64,000 bases of DNA. Source: Methylocystis sp. (GTDB lineage: Bacteria; Pseudomonadota; Alphaproteobacteria; Rhizobiales; Beijerinckiaceae). Under the pieces are notes generated by a model. The model was not told where the DNA came from. It did no database searches and saw only the letters and a program-made list of their open reading frames with translations. The translations under genes were made by a program, and so were the position numbers. Positions 30,615 through 39,029 of the stretch are shown here, one piece after another (the stretch's first letter is position 1; each line of letters starts with the position of its first letter). The stretch lies in contig JACOUB010000001.1 in assembly GCA_016178015.1 (NCBI GenBank), positions 1-64,000 on the forward strand, given 5' to 3'.

Positions 30615-31397
30615 TCATCGTGGCCTGTTGACGCCCGACAGCGGATTGTCCGGATCATACGCGTAACGGACCGTCTCGAAACGCATGGCGCGCGCATCGA
30701 TGAGCAATAGCCGCCCCACGAGGCCCTCGCCGAAGCCGACGATCTCGCGCAGGACTTCGAGCGCCATCATGGCGCCTGCCATGCCCGTCAGAGCGCCGAG
30801 CACCCCCATTTCCTCGCAAGCGGGCGCGCCGCTGTCGGGCGGCGGCCCGGGAAACAGGCAGCGATAGGTGGGATTGGGCTGACCGGCGGCGTCGTTCTCG
30901 AACGGGCGCAGGGTGGTCAGCGAGGCGTCGAAGCCGCCGACGGCGGCCGTGACCAGCGGTTTCTTCTCGAAGAAACAGGCGTCGGACACCAGGTAACGGG
31001 TGGCGAAATTATCCGATCCGTCCGCCACGACGTCATAGCCGGCGATCAACGAGCGGGCGTTGTCGCCATCGAGGCGGAACGGGCGTCCCTCGACTTTTAC
31101 AAGCGGATTGATGCGGAAAATGGCGTCGCGCGCGCTGTCGACCTTGAGCCGTCCGACGTCGGGCGTGCCGTGGATAACCTGGCGCTGCAAATTGGAGAGC
31201 GCGACCGCGTCGTCGTCGACGATCCCGATGGCGCCGACGCCCGCCGCCGCAAGATATTGCAAGAGCGGCGCGCCGAGTCCGCCCGCGCCGACGATCAGAA
31301 CGCGAGACTCCTTCAGTTTCTGTTGGCCGGGGCCGCCCACATCGTGCAGCACGATGTGTCGCGCATAGCGCTCGATCTCCTCGGACGACAGCTCCAT
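30615..31397 (-). CDS. moeB: HesA/MoeB/ThiF family adenylyltransferase
   Basis: A 260-residue E1-like enzyme that adenylates the C-terminus of a sulfur carrier (MoaD or ThiS). The N-terminus RYARHIVLHDVGGPGQQKL and the nucleotide loop VGAGGLGAPLLQYLAAAGVG are characteristic. VADGSDNFATRYLVSDAC is the metal-binding Asp region, and a Cys in APACEEMGVLGAL fits the catalytic loop. The C-terminal CxxC zinc pairs of E. coli MoeB are missing: the protein ends DPDNPLSG. MoeB versus ThiF cannot be settled from the neighbours, which are unrelated. Confidence 0.88.
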   Translation of the reverse strand: MELSSEEIERYARHIVLHDVGGPGQQKLKESRVLIVGAGGLGAPLLQYLAAAGVGAIGIVDDDAVALSNLQRQVIHGTPDVGRLKVDSARDAIFRINPLVKVEGRPFRLDGDNARSLIAGYDVVADGSDNFATRYLVSDACFFEKKPLVTAAVGGFDASLTTLRPFENDAAGQPNPTYRCLFPGPPPDSGAPACEEMGVLGALTGMAGAMMALEVLREIVGFGEGLVGRLLLIDARAMRFETVRYAYDPDNPLSGVNRPR

Positions 31398-31489
31398 GAT
31401 GGTCCCTCTCAGAGGGGATTATGCCGAACTTGATTACAAATCGCACCGACGCCTTTAAATGCGACACGAAGCTTGTCGTTTGTTCTTTG

Positions 31490-32152
31490 TTACGTAGCAT
31501 CGTTATGTTTGGGGCATGGTTCAAATATTCTCGAATCTTCGGCCCAAGGCTCATATATATAACAAAATATAGTGGTTTGAGGTTTATCGAAAATGTCGAC
31601 GTAATCGATATGACCGTATAAAAACATTATAGACTGCTTATTGCGTGCCGAGATAAAGGCACGGGCATCGGTGATTCCGCTGCGATTTTCGTAAGACGTA
31701 TTTGGATGCACGACACCGGAGCTAGTGAGATCAGAGAGGCCTGGGACTTTAATCGCGTCTGGATCACGAAATTCAAAATTTTCGGGCAAGCCCACCCCCC
31801 ACGGGGTGCTGGTCCAGTTAACGCGAATTTTCACACTGCGAGCTGGCGTGGATCCGCTGTTACGAACGAAAACAGTAATGGTATCTTTGTATATGGAACC
31901 AGCAGTGGGAAGGGAAGGAGCGTATTTTTCGTCACTGCAACTCAAGCATTCTATTTTCAGAGACTCGACGCCAACATAAGCGCGGAGTTGTCGTCTTTCA
32001 GCGTCGGCAGCAATCCAAGCTTGCCAACCGCTTGCTCCCGCAGCGGCAGCTGAAGCCAAAGCGGCGAGGGCAGCGACAAGGACAGCAAGCTTCTCCAACT
32101 TGCGACCTTGATCTTGCTTGGGGCGATCGGAATTTTCGTCGGGACTTGGCAT
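31490..32152 (-). CDS. Membrane-anchored hypothetical protein, AT-richer
   Basis: A 220-residue protein: a polar N-terminus (MPSPDENSDRPKQDQGRK), one transmembrane helix (about 21-45, LAVLVAALAALASAAAAGAS), then RRQLRAYVGVESLKI and an Ig-like beta-rich domain (VFVRNSGSTPARSVKIRVNW). This layout recurs in many hypothetical proteins of Hyphomicrobiales. The codon use and base content are visibly less GC-rich than the flanks, suggesting transfer. The ATG at 32152 is preceded by GGAAG. No function can be given. The 288 bases between it and the next gene show no feature. Confidence 0.65.
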   Translation of the reverse strand: MPSPDENSDRPKQDQGRKLEKLAVLVAALAALASAAAAGASGWQAWIAADAERRQLRAYVGVESLKIECLSCSDEKYAPSLPTAGSIYKDTITVFVRNSGSTPARSVKIRVNWTSTPWGVGLPENFEFRDPDAIKVPGLSDLTSSGVVHPNTSYENRSGITDARAFISARNKQSIMFLYGHIDYVDIFDKPQTTIFCYIYEPWAEDSRIFEPCPKHNDAT

Positions 32153-32440
32153 TTGCTTTTCGCTTCCGGGGAGACAGTTAATCTTGTGGTTGTTATTGGT
32201 TGGGTGTCCGCATAATCGTCCTCTCGAAGCCTGGAGCGAACATCCCTCGAAATAGCGGGGTCCCAGTCGCGCCTGCCGCAGTTTCGTCGAGCTGCACGCG
32301 ACTGCGCCGTTCAGTCCTGCGGCAAGCGCGGGACAGAAACAACAGAAATCGTGCTTGCATAAACGCGCATCCGCGCGATGCTCGCCTGTGACGCCGATTC
32401 GGGAGGCGCCGCGCAAACAGCTACGCTTGGACAGCGGCGG

Positions 32441-33106
32441 ATGACCATACCTTCTCTACCTTCCGGCCTCTATCCGGAAGATTATGACAGAATCGAAGCG
32501 GCGGTCATGGAAACGGCGCGCGGCCGCTGGTTCCTGCTTGAATACGCGCGCCGTCAGCGCGCCGCCGAAATGGCGTCGCTCACGCAGGCGGTCGAGCGTC
32601 TGGAACGACGCATGGCGGCCGCCGACGAGATGGGCGCGGCGCCGGCCCTTGCCCCCGTCGAACCGGCGGCGAACGTCGTCGCGCCGCTCGAGGCGCAGCC
32701 GTGCACCCAACATATCAGCGAGAAATTGCAGGATTTCGCTTGGTCTTTGCGCGAGCGCGGCCTCGACGAGCGCGTTTGCGCCGAGATCGAGGACTTGGCC
32801 CGCAAGGCGGTCGCGTTCGCCGAACCGCCGGCGCCTCTCGCCGCGAACCGCGACGAAGATGAGGAGGCGGACGAGACGTGGCCAGAAACGTCTGCGCCGA
32901 GCGCCCTCCCCCCTGCCCTCCCCGGCTTCGCGGGCGAGGCGATCGAACGGCCGACGGCCGGCGCCGATTCGCCCGCTCACGATATTATGCCGGCGGAGGC
33001 AAGCCGATCAGGGGAGCGTTCGACCCTCCCCGTTGATCCGCGTCTGATCGCGCTCGCACGGCTGGACCATCTCTCCCTTGCCGAAAAACTCGCGCTGTTC
33101 GCCTGA
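32441..33106 (+). CDS. Conserved hypothetical protein of Hyphomicrobiales
   Basis: A 221-residue soluble protein. The N-terminus LYPEDYDRIEAAVMETARGR, then WFLLEYARRQRAAEM, is a well-conserved opening in Hyphomicrobiales, followed by a likely coiled coil (SLTQAVERLERRMAAADE), a Pro/Ala/Glu-rich variable middle, and a C-terminal LARLDHLSLAEKLALF. No catalytic motif is seen and I cannot assign a role. Start at ATG 32441; an ATG at 32378 would add 21 residues lacking the conserved start. Confidence 0.7.
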   Translation: MTIPSLPSGLYPEDYDRIEAAVMETARGRWFLLEYARRQRAAEMASLTQAVERLERRMAAADEMGAAPALAPVEPAANVVAPLEAQPCTQHISEKLQDFAWSLRERGLDERVCAEIEDLARKAVAFAEPPAPLAANRDEDEEADETWPETSAPSALPPALPGFAGEAIERPTAGADSPAHDIMPAEASRSGERSTLPVDPRLIALARLDHLSLAEKLALFA

Positions 33107-33216
33107 GCTCGCGTTGCAGGACAGCTGCATGTGCGGGCACCGGCTTTGGCGTTCGATATTTCGAACAAATTCGGCTACCATTCCGATCGGATCAAATTTG
33201 GGGAAAACGGACCGCC

Positions 33217-33834
33217 ATGGGCGTCGAGGGCCGCGACAAACAGAAGGCGCTCGAGGCGGGCGCGCTGGCGCTGTCCGGCCAGCTCGGCCATACCGTCCAG
33301 CGTTTGCGCAAAGCCTATAATCTCTCGCTGTCCGAGCTTTCCTTACAATCGGGCGTCGCCAAATCGATCATCAGTCAGATCGAACGCAACGAGACCAATC
33401 CGACGCTCGCCACCATCTGGCGTCTCGCCGAGGCGCTCGACGTATCGATCGAGCGCGTTTTGCAAACGGGGGAGGATGCGCCGTTTCTCGAAAAGTCGAC
33501 CAAGGCCGACACCCCGATTCTGGTTTCCGACGACGGCCGATGCCGGCTGGCCATCATTGGCTGGATCAAGACCGTCGAATGGCTGCAATGCTATGATTTT
33601 TCCGCCGATCCCGGCGGCGCGCTCGAATCGGAGGCGCATCAGCGCGGTTCGGTCGAAAGCCTTTCCGTGTTGGATGGCGCATTGGAGGTCGAGGTCGCCG
33701 GCGTGACGGAAACTGTGAAGGCGGGCGAAACCTTGCGTTACCGGTGCGATCGACCGCACGTCATCCGCAATGCGAGCAAGACGCCCGCGCATGCGACGAT
33801 GGTCTGCATCCTCAAAGCCGCGGTCATGAAGTGA
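33217..33834 (+). CDS. XRE-family regulator with cupin sensor domain
   Basis: A 205-residue transcription factor. Residues about 24-78 form a Cro/cI helix-turn-helix (LRKAYNLSLSELSLQSGVAK, then SIISQIERNETNPTLATIWR). Residues about 120-200 are a small beta-barrel cupin (SVESLSVLDGALEVEV, GETLRYRCDRPHVIRNAS). Regulators of this layout sense small metabolites (as PuuR does for polyamine catabolism). Its target is unknown: the genes on either side do not form an obvious regulon. The ATG at 33217 is preceded by GGGGAAAAC. Confidence 0.85.
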   Translation: MGVEGRDKQKALEAGALALSGQLGHTVQRLRKAYNLSLSELSLQSGVAKSIISQIERNETNPTLATIWRLAEALDVSIERVLQTGEDAPFLEKSTKADTPILVSDDGRCRLAIIGWIKTVEWLQCYDFSADPGGALESEAHQRGSVESLSVLDGALEVEVAGVTETVKAGETLRYRCDRPHVIRNASKTPAHATMVCILKAAVMK

Positions 33835-33927
33835 CGCCGGATCCCCGAGTGCGGGCATTGCCTCGCCCCGCGAGCGGCGCTTGCCGGGAGGCGAGGTGAC
33901 GGGCGATGGATTTACAGTTACGCGCGC

Positions 33928-34272
33928 CCCTTCTCCCTGCAAGCGGGAAGAGGGAAAACGCCTCGCTTCCGGCCAGTTCGGTCGTGCGCGATTCCTTCTC
34001 CCGCGACGCGGGAGAAGGTGGCCCGGCGAAGCCGGGTCGGATGAGGGCTCTTGCCGCGCCTGCTGGTCTTGCAAGCAAACCGCAGCGGCGGAAAGCCCGC
34101 ACCGGGCCGACTCCGCCAAGCTTTGCGGATGAAGCCATCCGGCAAGAGCCAGGCCAAGCCGCGCGGACCCTCATCCGACCCCGCTTCGCGGACCCTCATC
34201 CGACCCCGCTTCGCGGACCCTCATCCGACCCCGCTTCGCGGGGCCACCTTCTCCCGTTTCACGGGAGAAGGA
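33928..34272. repeat. Palindromic repeat family B module 1
   Basis: This stretch fills most of the 562-bp gap between the regulator and nagZ and holds no gene. A forward unit (hairpin CCTTCTCCCGCGACGCGG plus GAGAAGG, then a CCCGGCGAAGCCGGG hairpin and GGATGAGGG, about 33994-34048) is mirrored by a reverse unit ending in CGGGAGAAGG (to 34272). A further hairpin is at 33928-33955. Related modules are at 38831-38967 and 49337-49467. Confidence 0.85.
34165..34239. repeat. 25-bp tandem repeat, three exact copies
   Basis: Three identical 25-base units (beginning GGACCCTCATCCGACC) at 34165, 34190 and 34215. The unit is the inner segment of the family B repeat, so this is a local tandem expansion within the module. 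Confidence 0.95.
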
Positions 34273-34396
34273 TTCGCGCCCAGCCGAATTGATTATCCTG
34301 AAATAGCTCGAATTACGATGACATGATACGGATTGCATGATTTGCCGACGCGGGCATGATTCCGAATCCGCCCAGGAGTGCGGAAAGGCTGGCCCC

Positions 34397-35407
34397 CTAA
34401 ACCGCCATCGCAAGGGCGCCGTCGAATTCCCTCGCGCCAGCCACGGGATCGAAGTCCTCGGGCGCCCTGATCCGGGCCAAGGCGGCGTCGGCGCGCTCGC
34501 GCGAGCGGCCGGAAAGCTCCGGCGCGCCCGCCGCGATCGCGCGCGCCTCAGCGAGATCGCCGTTGCAATGGAGAACCACGTCGCAACCGGCGGCGATGGC
34601 GGCCTCGGCGCGCTGACGCAAGCCGCCGTTAAGCGCCTGCATCGACACATCGTCGGTCATCAACAGCCCATCGAAACCAATCTGGCCGCGAATGATCTCT
34701 TCTATCACGGTTTTCGACCAGGTTGCGGGAGCGTCGGCGTCGATCGCCGCATAGACCACGTGCGCCGTCATGGCGAGCGGCAGATCGGCGTGGGCCGTGA
34801 AGGGAATGAAATCCGCCCGCTCCAGTTCGCAGCGCGGCGCCTCGACTGCCGGCAGTTCGAGATGGCTGTCGGTGCGGGCGCGGCCATGGCCAGGGATATG
34901 TTTGATGACCGGCAAGACGCCGCCGGCGAGCAAGCCCTCGGCCGCGGCCCGGCCGAGCCGCGCGACGCGGTGCGGATCGCGGCTGTAGGCGCGATCGCCG
35001 ATGATCGCGTGCGCGCCGTCCGCCGGCGCGTCGAGCACCGGCGAGCAGTTGATCGCGACCCCGACGTCCCGCAAGTCATGGGCGATGAGCCGGGCGCCCA
35101 GCCAGGCCAGGCGCGCGGCGGCCGCGGCGTCGGCGCCGATCCGCTCGAAGGCGGCGGCGCAAGGATAAGCGCGCCAGTGCGGCGGCCCGAGCCGCTGCAC
35201 GCGGCCGCCTTCTTGATCGATCAGAATCGGCGCTACGTGCGAGCCGAGACAGCCGCGGATGTCGTCGGTCAGCGCGCGCAATTGCTCGCGCGAGGCGACG
35301 TTGCGTTTAAACAGAATGATTCCCCAAGGCCGCGCATCGCGCCAGAAGGCCTTCTCGTCGGCGGTCAAGGCGAGACCGGCGCAACCGCAGATGAAAGCGC
35401 GCGTCAT
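34397..35407 (-). CDS. nagZ: Beta-N-acetylhexosaminidase
   Basis: A 336-residue cytoplasmic glycoside hydrolase family 3 enzyme that removes N-acetylglucosamine from anhydro-muropeptides during peptidoglycan recycling. The signature KHIPGHGRARTDSH is present, with the catalytic nucleophile Asp in LMTDDVSMQAL and the substrate region LIDQEGGRVQRL. The ATG at 35407 is used; longer frames run into a palindromic repeat. In relatives nagZ is often followed by scpA/scpB; here none follow and it is flanked by repeats on both sides. Confidence 0.94.
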   Translation of the reverse strand: MTRAFICGCAGLALTADEKAFWRDARPWGIILFKRNVASREQLRALTDDIRGCLGSHVAPILIDQEGGRVQRLGPPHWRAYPCAAAFERIGADAAAAARLAWLGARLIAHDLRDVGVAINCSPVLDAPADGAHAIIGDRAYSRDPHRVARLGRAAAEGLLAGGVLPVIKHIPGHGRARTDSHLELPAVEAPRCELERADFIPFTAHADLPLAMTAHVVYAAIDADAPATWSKTVIEEIIRGQIGFDGLLMTDDVSMQALNGGLRQRAEAAIAAGCDVVLHCNGDLAEARAIAAGAPELSGRSRERADAALARIRAPEDFDPVAGAREFDGALAMAV

Positions 35408-35440
35408 GAAATCGAAACTCCGCAGAGCGAGCGGCTGAAT

Positions 35441-35557
35441 GGTTTCCTCATCCTGAGGAGGCCCCGAAGGGGCCGTCTCGAAGGACGAGGAAACCACGAG
35501 ACTGGCATTGCCCTCGTGCTTCGAGACGGCGGCTTCGCCGCCTCCTCAGCATGAGGG
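35441..35557. repeat. Palindromic repeat family C
   Basis: Nested hairpins upstream of nagZ: GGTTTCCTC (35441-35449) pairs with GAGGAAACC (about 35487-35495), enclosing GAGGCCCCGAAGGGGCC. The right half (CGAGACGGCGGCTTCGCCGCC, split by a small loop, then CTCCTCAGCATGAGGG) repeats the theme in inverted orientation. Related CTCGAAGGACGAGG-type repeats are common in Hyphomicrobiales. Confidence 0.75.
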
Positions 35558-35595
35558 TTCTGGGCCTTCACCCGATCGCACTGGGCGATCAATCC

Positions 35596-36003
35596 TCAAC
35601 CCTCCGGCTTCCAAGCCTTATAATCGCCGCCCGTCGCAGCGCGGGCGCCGCCCGCCAAGATCGACCCTGGCGGCCGATACGCGCCGGGCGTGCCAGTGAG
35701 ATTTTGCCGATAAGGGAGTTCCCACTCCTTGGGCGCATAAGTTTCCTGGGTCGGCGGCGTGTCCACCGTGTGGTGCAGCCAGCCATACCAACCGGGCGGC
35801 GTCGCCGATCCTTCCGCGTAGCCCTTGAAAATGACCCAGCGCCGCTCGAAGCCGAGCGCTTTATCGATCTTGCCGCGGCGGCGGCGATAATAGACGTTGC
35901 CGAATTCGTCCTCGCCGACGCGCTCGCCGTAGAGCCACGTCCACACGGCCGTGCTGAGCGTGGCGCGATTCCACCAGGTAAAGAAGCGAACGATGATCGA
36001 CAC
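35596..36003 (-). CDS. NADH:ubiquinone oxidoreductase accessory subunit NDUFA12
   Basis: A 135-residue protein matching the mitochondrial complex I subunit NDUFA12 (B17.2): FFTWWNRATLSTAVWTWLYG, GEDEFGNVYYRRR, RRWVIFKGYAEGSATPPGW, WLHHTVDTPP, and KEWELPYRQNLTGTPGAYRP are all family hallmarks. The subunit joins complex I at the NuoI side in Alphaproteobacteria and mitochondria. It lies about 12 kb from the nuo operon, as is usual for accessory subunits. The start is GTG 36003, preceded by GGGGACG; no upstream ATG fits the family. Confidence 0.93.
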   Translation of the reverse strand: MSIIVRFFTWWNRATLSTAVWTWLYGERVGEDEFGNVYYRRRRGKIDKALGFERRWVIFKGYAEGSATPPGWYGWLHHTVDTPPTQETYAPKEWELPYRQNLTGTPGAYRPPGSILAGGARAATGGDYKAWKPEG

Positions 36004-36083
36004 GTGTCTGACGTCCCCGAATTGTTGCCCTGTTATTGCGTCTGGACGCGCCGATGTCCAGCCTCGCCTCAAGAAGGCGATCA

Positions 36084-37049
36084 TCACTCGATGCGACGGA
36101 TAAAGGCCCCGAAGGCGCGCGGTCCGTCGCCGGTCGCCGCCTTGGCGAGCACCTTCAGGCTGCCCGCGTCGATCGACCACAGTTCGTTCGAGAACCAGTT
36201 GGCGACGTACACGGTTCGGCCGTCCCGGCTCGCCGCTATGCCTTCTGGATATTCGCCGACTTTTACGCGCGCCACCGATTCGAAACTGTGCACGTCGAAA
36301 ACGCTCACGCTCTCGCCGTATTGATCGGCGACGAAGGCGCGGCCCTTCGCCAGCGCCACGCCATAGGGCCGCTTGCCGACGGAAACCGTGGCGATGGTGC
36401 GGCGTAAGGCGAGATCGACGACGCTCACATCGTCCGATTCGACATTGGCGACATAGGCGCGCTCGCCCGCCGCGTCGATGGCGACGCCGAACGGATGGCG
36501 CCCTACCGGAATCACGGCGACGCGCGTGAACGAAGGCGCGTCGATGATGGACAGCTGGTCGGCGTCGCGATCGGCGGTGACAATGAGGCGCCCGTCCGGC
36601 GTCACGGCGACGCCGGACGGCGCTGCGCCGACCTTGACGGTCCTGATCGCGGCGCTTTCGGGATCGATGGAAAAAAGCCTTCCCTCATAAAGATCGGCGA
36701 CATAGACCGCGCCGCCGTCCGGCGCGACGGCAAGGCCCAGCGGGCCGCCTTCGAGCGCGATGCGTTTAACGACTTGCCGCCGGCGCGTGTCGATGACCGA
36801 GAGATATTTGCCCTCGGGGCTGGTCACATAGGCTCTGGCGCCGTCTTTCGCCACGGCGACGCCGGCCGGCCGGCCGCCGATGGCGAGCGTCGCCACCGGC
36901 GTCATCGTCGCCAGATCGACGACCGTGAGATCGTCGCTCGACTGATTGGTGACGAACGCCTCGTCGGCGCGAGCAACCTGCTGGCCGGCGAGGGTCAGCA
37001 GCGCGAACAGCAAAAGAAATACCAGCGGCGAGAAACTTTGACACGTCAT
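36084..37049 (-). CDS. Exported YVTN-family beta-propeller protein
   Basis: A 321-residue protein. A signal peptide (FSPLVFLLLFALLTLAGQQV) ends near VARA. The remainder is a seven-bladed beta-propeller built of about 40-residue repeats with motifs such as RAYVTSPEGKYLSVID, GAVYVADLYEGRLFSID and RAYVANVESDDVSVVDLA. Periplasmic location expected. Similar YVTN proteins accompany PQQ-dependent alcohol oxidation in methylotrophs. The apparent ATG at 37049 lies inside a palindromic repeat with no good ribosome-binding site, so the start is uncertain. The MxaD-like gene precedes it, with the repeat in between. Confidence 0.85.
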   Translation of the reverse strand: MTCQSFSPLVFLLLFALLTLAGQQVARADEAFVTNQSSDDLTVVDLATMTPVATLAIGGRPAGVAVAKDGARAYVTSPEGKYLSVIDTRRRQVVKRIALEGGPLGLAVAPDGGAVYVADLYEGRLFSIDPESAAIRTVKVGAAPSGVAVTPDGRLIVTADRDADQLSIIDAPSFTRVAVIPVGRHPFGVAIDAAGERAYVANVESDDVSVVDLALRRTIATVSVGKRPYGVALAKGRAFVADQYGESVSVFDVHSFESVARVKVGEYPEGIAASRDGRTVYVANWFSNELWSIDAGSLKVLAKAATGDGPRAFGAFIRRIE

Positions 37050-37185
37050 GCCCGCGCTCGTCGCGGGCATCCACGCCGACAAGCTGCAACGTGTTTTTAA
37101 CGGAAAGCCCGGACGTTTCCGCTTCCTTTTGAAGCCTTCCTGTTGCATCCCGGCGTGGATGGCCGGGACAAGCCCGGCCATGACG
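37044..37185. repeat. Palindromic repeat family E, copy 2
   Basis: Inverted copy of the element at 4111-4253, starting CGTCATGCCCGCGCTCGTCG and ending in AAGCCCGGCCATGACG. It fills almost all of the 184-bp gap between the MxaD-like and beta-propeller genes, and its left end overlaps the beta-propeller start codon. Confidence 0.88.
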
Positions 37186-37233
37186 CGCTGATGAATCATC
37201 ATCTGGCATAGTTGATGCGGGGCAATGCGCACC

Positions 37234-37779
37234 TCAATCGCCCTTCTCGACCTTCGCCTTCAGAGCGTCGAGGCCGGCGCGGTAAATGCCGGTCACCGCC
37301 TTGATCGCCGCTTCGTCGGAGAGTTCCGGCGGCGGATCGTTGTTGGGGAAGCCGCGGTAGAACGCGCCCTTCCATTCGACCACGCTCTTGCCGCCGTCGG
37401 CGGCGCTCACCGAGAGCGTAGAGGAATAATTGTTGACGGGCAGCACCTTCACGTCGACCTGTTCGATGCGATAGCCGAGCGCCATGGCGTCTGCGTCGTA
37501 TTTGGTGAGGATTTCGTCGATCGTGCCGCCGTCTTTGAGCGTCAAGCGCCGTTTGGCTTGATCGGGCGCATTGCCGCCGGTCCCTTCCGTCTTGGCGATG
37601 GCGGGATGCCAGCTCATGTCCTGGAAATTGCCGATCGCCGCCCAGACCTTGGCGGGCGGCGCATCGATTTCGACTTTTTCCACCACTTTCTGTCGGGACG
37701 GCCCGTGCGCCAACGCCGCGAACGGAACCAGCGCCAGGGCCGCGATGAGGACCGCCCGGCGCGCAACGACCAAACACAT
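37234..37779 (-). CDS. SRPBCC family protein, MxaD-like
   Basis: A 181-residue exported protein. The signal peptide (ARRAVLIAALALVPFAALAHG) ends around residue 20. The mature part is a START/SRPBCC domain: VVEKVEIDAPPAKVWAAIGN, FQDMSWHPAI, then RRLTLKDGGTIDEIL. MxaD, of this fold, is a periplasmic protein that aids electron transfer in methanol oxidation in Methylobacterium. Assignment to MxaD proper is by resemblance. ATG 37779 is preferred over 37785 because AGGAGGA lies seven bases before it. It lies between DUF2269 and YVTN genes on the same strand. Confidence 0.8.
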   Translation of the reverse strand: MCLVVARRAVLIAALALVPFAALAHGPSRQKVVEKVEIDAPPAKVWAAIGNFQDMSWHPAIAKTEGTGGNAPDQAKRRLTLKDGGTIDEILTKYDADAMALGYRIEQVDVKVLPVNNYSSTLSVSAADGGKSVVEWKGAFYRGFPNNDPPPELSDEAAIKAVTGIYRAGLDALKAKVEKGD

Positions 37780-37891
37780 GAACATTCCTCCTGGACGAGA
37801 TCGGGAGGCCGCCTCGAGCCGCGCCGATTGCGCGCACCTAACGGCGCCGCAACGCCCCGCGTCAAGACGCGCTTATCGCGTTCCAGTCGGA

Positions 37892-38479
37892 TCAGGCTGC
37901 TTCTTCCCCGCCGCCCCAAGGGTAGAGCCGGGGAATGAAAACCGCCAGACAAGCGGCGCAAATCAGCGCCGCGGCCGACCCGGCGAAAAACAATGTCCAG
38001 GTCGTCGGCTGCATCGTCCCCAGCGCAATGATGAGGAACAGCATCGGCAAATCGAGAAAGTGCGTGAAGGTCGGCAGCGCTTCGCCGCGCGCTTCTTGCA
38101 GCTCGGGGGTGATGCGTCCGGCGGCGAGCGCGGCTCGCGTCATCTTGCGCAATCGCATAAAGTAGAGGCGGGTTACGGTGTTGCCTTCGACGAACTCGAA
38201 GGCGAACAGACCAACCATGCCGGCGAGCCACGGGATGTGCACAAAATCCCAGCCGCCATGGAACCTCATGGTCATCCAGGCGCCGGACCCGAGCAGCAAC
38301 AGAGCGCCCGGAACGACGATCCCGTCATAGAAGACCGCGATGTTGCGTACGGCTTCCGCGAAAGGGGCAAGATCGTGGAGCTGACGGGAACGGAGATCGG
38401 CCATCCAGACCCCGATGAGCCCGGCGCCGATCACGACAGCGCCCAGCACATGCAGGAACTTCAGCAGAGCGTATTCCAC
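37892..38479 (-). CDS. DUF2269 family membrane protein
   Basis: A 195-residue integral membrane protein with four to five hydrophobic helices (LLKFLHVLGAVVIGAGLIGV, FYDGIVVPGALLLLGSGAW, IPWLAGMVGLFAFEFVEGN, and LFFAGSAAALICAACLAVFI). The opening LKFLHVLGAVV and the FVEGNTVTRLYF segment match DUF2269 proteins, whose function is unknown. The start is GTG 38479 with GGGGAGGGG before it. It is probably the first gene of a three-gene transcript with the MxaD-like and beta-propeller genes. Confidence 0.82.
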   Translation of the reverse strand: MEYALLKFLHVLGAVVIGAGLIGVWMADLRSRQLHDLAPFAEAVRNIAVFYDGIVVPGALLLLGSGAWMTMRFHGGWDFVHIPWLAGMVGLFAFEFVEGNTVTRLYFMRLRKMTRAALAAGRITPELQEARGEALPTFTHFLDLPMLFLIIALGTMQPTTWTLFFAGSAAALICAACLAVFIPRLYPWGGGEEAA

Positions 38480-39029
38480 GGCCCCTCCCCATTGGCGCGC
38501 CGGAGATTCGAACGCGGACGCGCAGCATCGATCCGCGCTCGCCGGCCGCGGCGACGATTCCCGCGTCGTCCCCCTAGCCGAACCCCCGGAGCCCGTCGAC
38601 CCTCATACGGCGGCGGACTCGACTTGTCCCCACTATCCACTAAATTATGCAACATGTTGTTGCGTTATTAAGACTCGACACAATATCTTGACGGCCATCG
38701 AAGACTCGCACACTCTGACTAGGTCAGCCGGAAAGGGCGCGTTTCCCCTCTCCCCGTAAAGCTATGGAGTCACACATCTCGTTCCGTGGAATCGGATCAA
38801 AGAGCGCGAGCGTCGCAAAATGGGGCGCTTCCTTCTCCCGCTTGCGGGAGAAGGTGGCCCTCGCGTCAGCGAGGGTCGGATGAGGGCCGGCGCCATTCGC
38901 GCGAACCGCGGCGCCCTCACCCGACCCGGCTTCGCCGGGCCACCCTCTCCCGCAAGCGGGAGAGGGATTGCGCCCTCTCCGGATCGCCGCCCCACGGTTT
39001 TCGTAACACGATATAAATGAGGAATAGCC
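38480..39029. other. Intergenic region between DUF2269 gene and nrdJ
   Basis: 550 bases with no supported gene. A stretch resembling a tRNA T-arm (GTTCGAATCTCCGG on the minus strand, about 38500-38515) is not part of a full cloverleaf. An AT-richer stretch near 38640-38700 may hold promoters. The last third is a family B palindromic module. No cobalamin-riboswitch-like sequence was recognised before the B12-dependent reductase. Confidence 0.6.
38831..38967. repeat. Palindromic repeat family B module 2
   Basis: A forward unit (CCTTCTCCCGCTTGCGGG plus AGAAGG, then CCTCGCGTCAGCGAGG and GTCGGATGAGGG) is mirrored by a reverse unit (CCCTCACCCGACCCGGCTTC... to CCGCAAGCGGGAGAGGG). The whole forms an inverted pair 62 bases before nrdJ. 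Confidence 0.88.

Noticed and set aside
33928-34272. CRISPR-like repetition
   Set aside because: The three 25-bp units are directly tandem without spacers and no cas genes exist nearby.
38492-38600. Possible tRNA or tmRNA fragment (T-arm-like GTTCGAATC on the minus strand)
   Set aside because: No matching acceptor 5' arm, D-arm or anticodon arm could be drawn, and the T-stem has mismatches.
38700-39029. Cobalamin riboswitch upstream of the B12-dependent reductase
   Set aside because: No B12-box-like conserved core was found; the region is mainly a palindromic module.
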